Assembly (NCBI GenBank): GCA_945788205.1
Contig: CALZLE010000120.1
Span: 1-7,733, forward strand
From: an uncultured Desulfuromonadales bacterium
Lineage (GTDB): Bacteria > Desulfobacterota > Desulfuromonadia > Desulfuromonadales > Geopsychrobacteraceae
Reading direction: 5' to 3'
DNA length: 7,733 bases
In this document: piece by piece, positions 7,395-7,733 of the stretch
Numbering within the stretch: position 1 is the stretch's first letter
How the letters are laid out: every line of letters starts with the position of its first letter
Position numbers and translations under genes: made by a program
The notes under the pieces: model-generated
Database searches by the model: none
What the model saw: the letters and a program-made list of their open reading frames with translations, nothing else
Told to the model about the DNA's origin: nothing

Positions 7395-7445
7395 AGTATA
7401 TACGACCGCAAATACTATCACATAAGGTGTATAAAAAAGCATCAA
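7395..7445 (-). promoter_or_regulatory. Candidate promoter region of the nuo operon
   Basis: Two weak sigma-70-like options lie here on the minus strand. One is TATACT at 7395-7400 (5 of 6 matches to the -10 consensus), about 42 bases before the nuoA start, with only a poor -35 upstream. The other is TTGATG (7440-7445) and TGTGAT (7417-7422) with a 17-base spacer, each 4 of 6. The 221-base AT-rich gap ahead of the first nuo gene is where a promoter is expected, but neither match is strong. Confidence 0.3.
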
Positions 7446-7464
7446 ACTTGCATTTAACAGCAAA

Positions 7465-7492
7465 GATTTAATCTCAATAAAAAAATTAAATC
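7465..7492. repeat. 8-bp inverted repeat upstream of nuoA
   Basis: Perfect arms gatttaat (7465-7472) and attaaatc (7485-7492) around a 12-base A-rich loop, in the gap between rnhA and nuoA and upstream of the candidate promoters. It could be an operator for a dimeric regulator or a weak hairpin. Being purely AT-rich apart from one pair, it may also be chance in this biased sequence. Confidence 0.4.
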
Positions 7493-7574
7493 CGATAAAA
7501 AACTTGGAAATTAACTCCAGCACCACGAACTGCACAAAAAAGCAGCAACCCTTACAAGCTGGCCAATCAATAAA

Positions 7575-7733
7575 TTACTGCGAATAGCTGTTCGCGTCAG
7601 TGATCGCTGCCCTTGCCAATTCATCACAGCGCTCATTTTCCACGTGTCCAGCATGTCCCTTCACCCAGCACCATTCGATCTGGTGCTTGGCAGCTAAAAC
7701 CAGTAAGCGCTCCCAGAGATCGCGGTTAGCAAC
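7575..7733 (-). CDS. rnhA: Ribonuclease HI, C-terminal 52 residues (partial, 5' end beyond right edge)
   Basis: RNase HI cleaves the RNA strand of RNA-DNA hybrids in the cytoplasm. Only the C-terminus is present: 52 codons before TAA at 7575-7577. It reads NRDLWERLL (residues 3-11 of the fragment), HQIEWCWVKGHAGH (17-30) and ENERCDELARAA (32-43), nearly identical to the E. coli RNase HI sequence as I remember it. His27 and Asp37 of the fragment correspond to the active-site His124 and Asp134 of E. coli. The gene ends in a short tail after the last helix (ITDANSYSQ). It is on the same strand as nuo and ends 221 bases before nuoA, so it is probably a separate transcription unit that merely precedes the operon. 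Confidence 0.95.
   Translation of the reverse strand, partial: VANRDLWERLLVLAAKHQIEWCWVKGHAGHVENERCDELARAAITDANSYSQ

Larger units (their letters stand above)
7354..7574. other. 221-base AT-rich intergenic region between rnhA and nuoA
   Basis: No supportable gene lies here; the whole stretch is much richer in A and T than the flanking coding DNA. It holds the inverted repeat at 7465-7492, the candidate promoter elements at 7395-7445 and the nuoA ribosome site. Just after the rnhA stop there are only 4-bp stems next to a six-base T-run on the minus strand (about 7536-7561), too weak to call a terminator. Confidence 0.7.

Noticed and set aside
7320..7535. 71-codon hydrophobic minus-strand frame in the rnhA-nuoA gap
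   Set aside because: Starts at GTG after a T-run with no ribosome site, overlaps the nuoA start, and its hydrophobic make-up follows from the T-rich DNA.
7536..7561. Possible intrinsic terminator after rnhA (CAGC/GCTG stem followed by six T on the minus strand)
   Set aside because: The stem is only 4 bp with an 11-base loop, too weak to call.

Overview
The window holds the first part of a respiratory complex I (NADH:quinone oxidoreductase, nuo) operon. Every gene lies on the minus strand, so the operon reads from high to low coordinates. The order is rnhA (3' end only), a 221-base AT-rich gap, then nuoA, a single gene encoding fused NuoB, NuoC and NuoD, a 92-base gap, nuoE, nuoF, nuoG, and the start of nuoH, which runs off the left edge. 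The Fe-S cluster ligands expected of the subunits present are all visible, and I see no frameshifts or mobile elements.

How the genes work together: NuoE, NuoF and NuoG form the NADH-oxidising arm (FMN, 2Fe-2S and 4Fe-4S clusters, including the extra N7 cluster in NuoG). The NuoB/C/D polypeptide forms most of the quinone-reducing connecting module, with the terminal N2 cluster. NuoA and NuoH are membrane subunits that join this arm to the proton pumps. The remaining genes (nuoI to nuoN) would be expected beyond the left edge. Coupling signals are strong: nuoA/nuoBCD overlap by ATGA, nuoE/nuoF by GTGA, and nuoG/nuoH by 8 bases.

Organism: the proteins resemble the E. coli type of complex I in several places (FES instead of YEC in the NuoA loop, E. 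coli-like NuoF, NuoG with N7, C and D fused), but B is fused to CD as well. From memory, B/C/D fusions are annotated in Geobacter/Pelobacter-type bacteria, so a member of the Desulfuromonadales or a relative is my best guess. This is inference and not proven by the window.

Overall this is a largely ordinary housekeeping respiratory operon. The most distinctive items are the triple B-C-D fusion, the two AT-rich spacers each containing an 8-bp inverted repeat, the probable TTG start of nuoA, and a perfect 20-bp palindrome inside nuoG. I do not see evidence of a new biological system.
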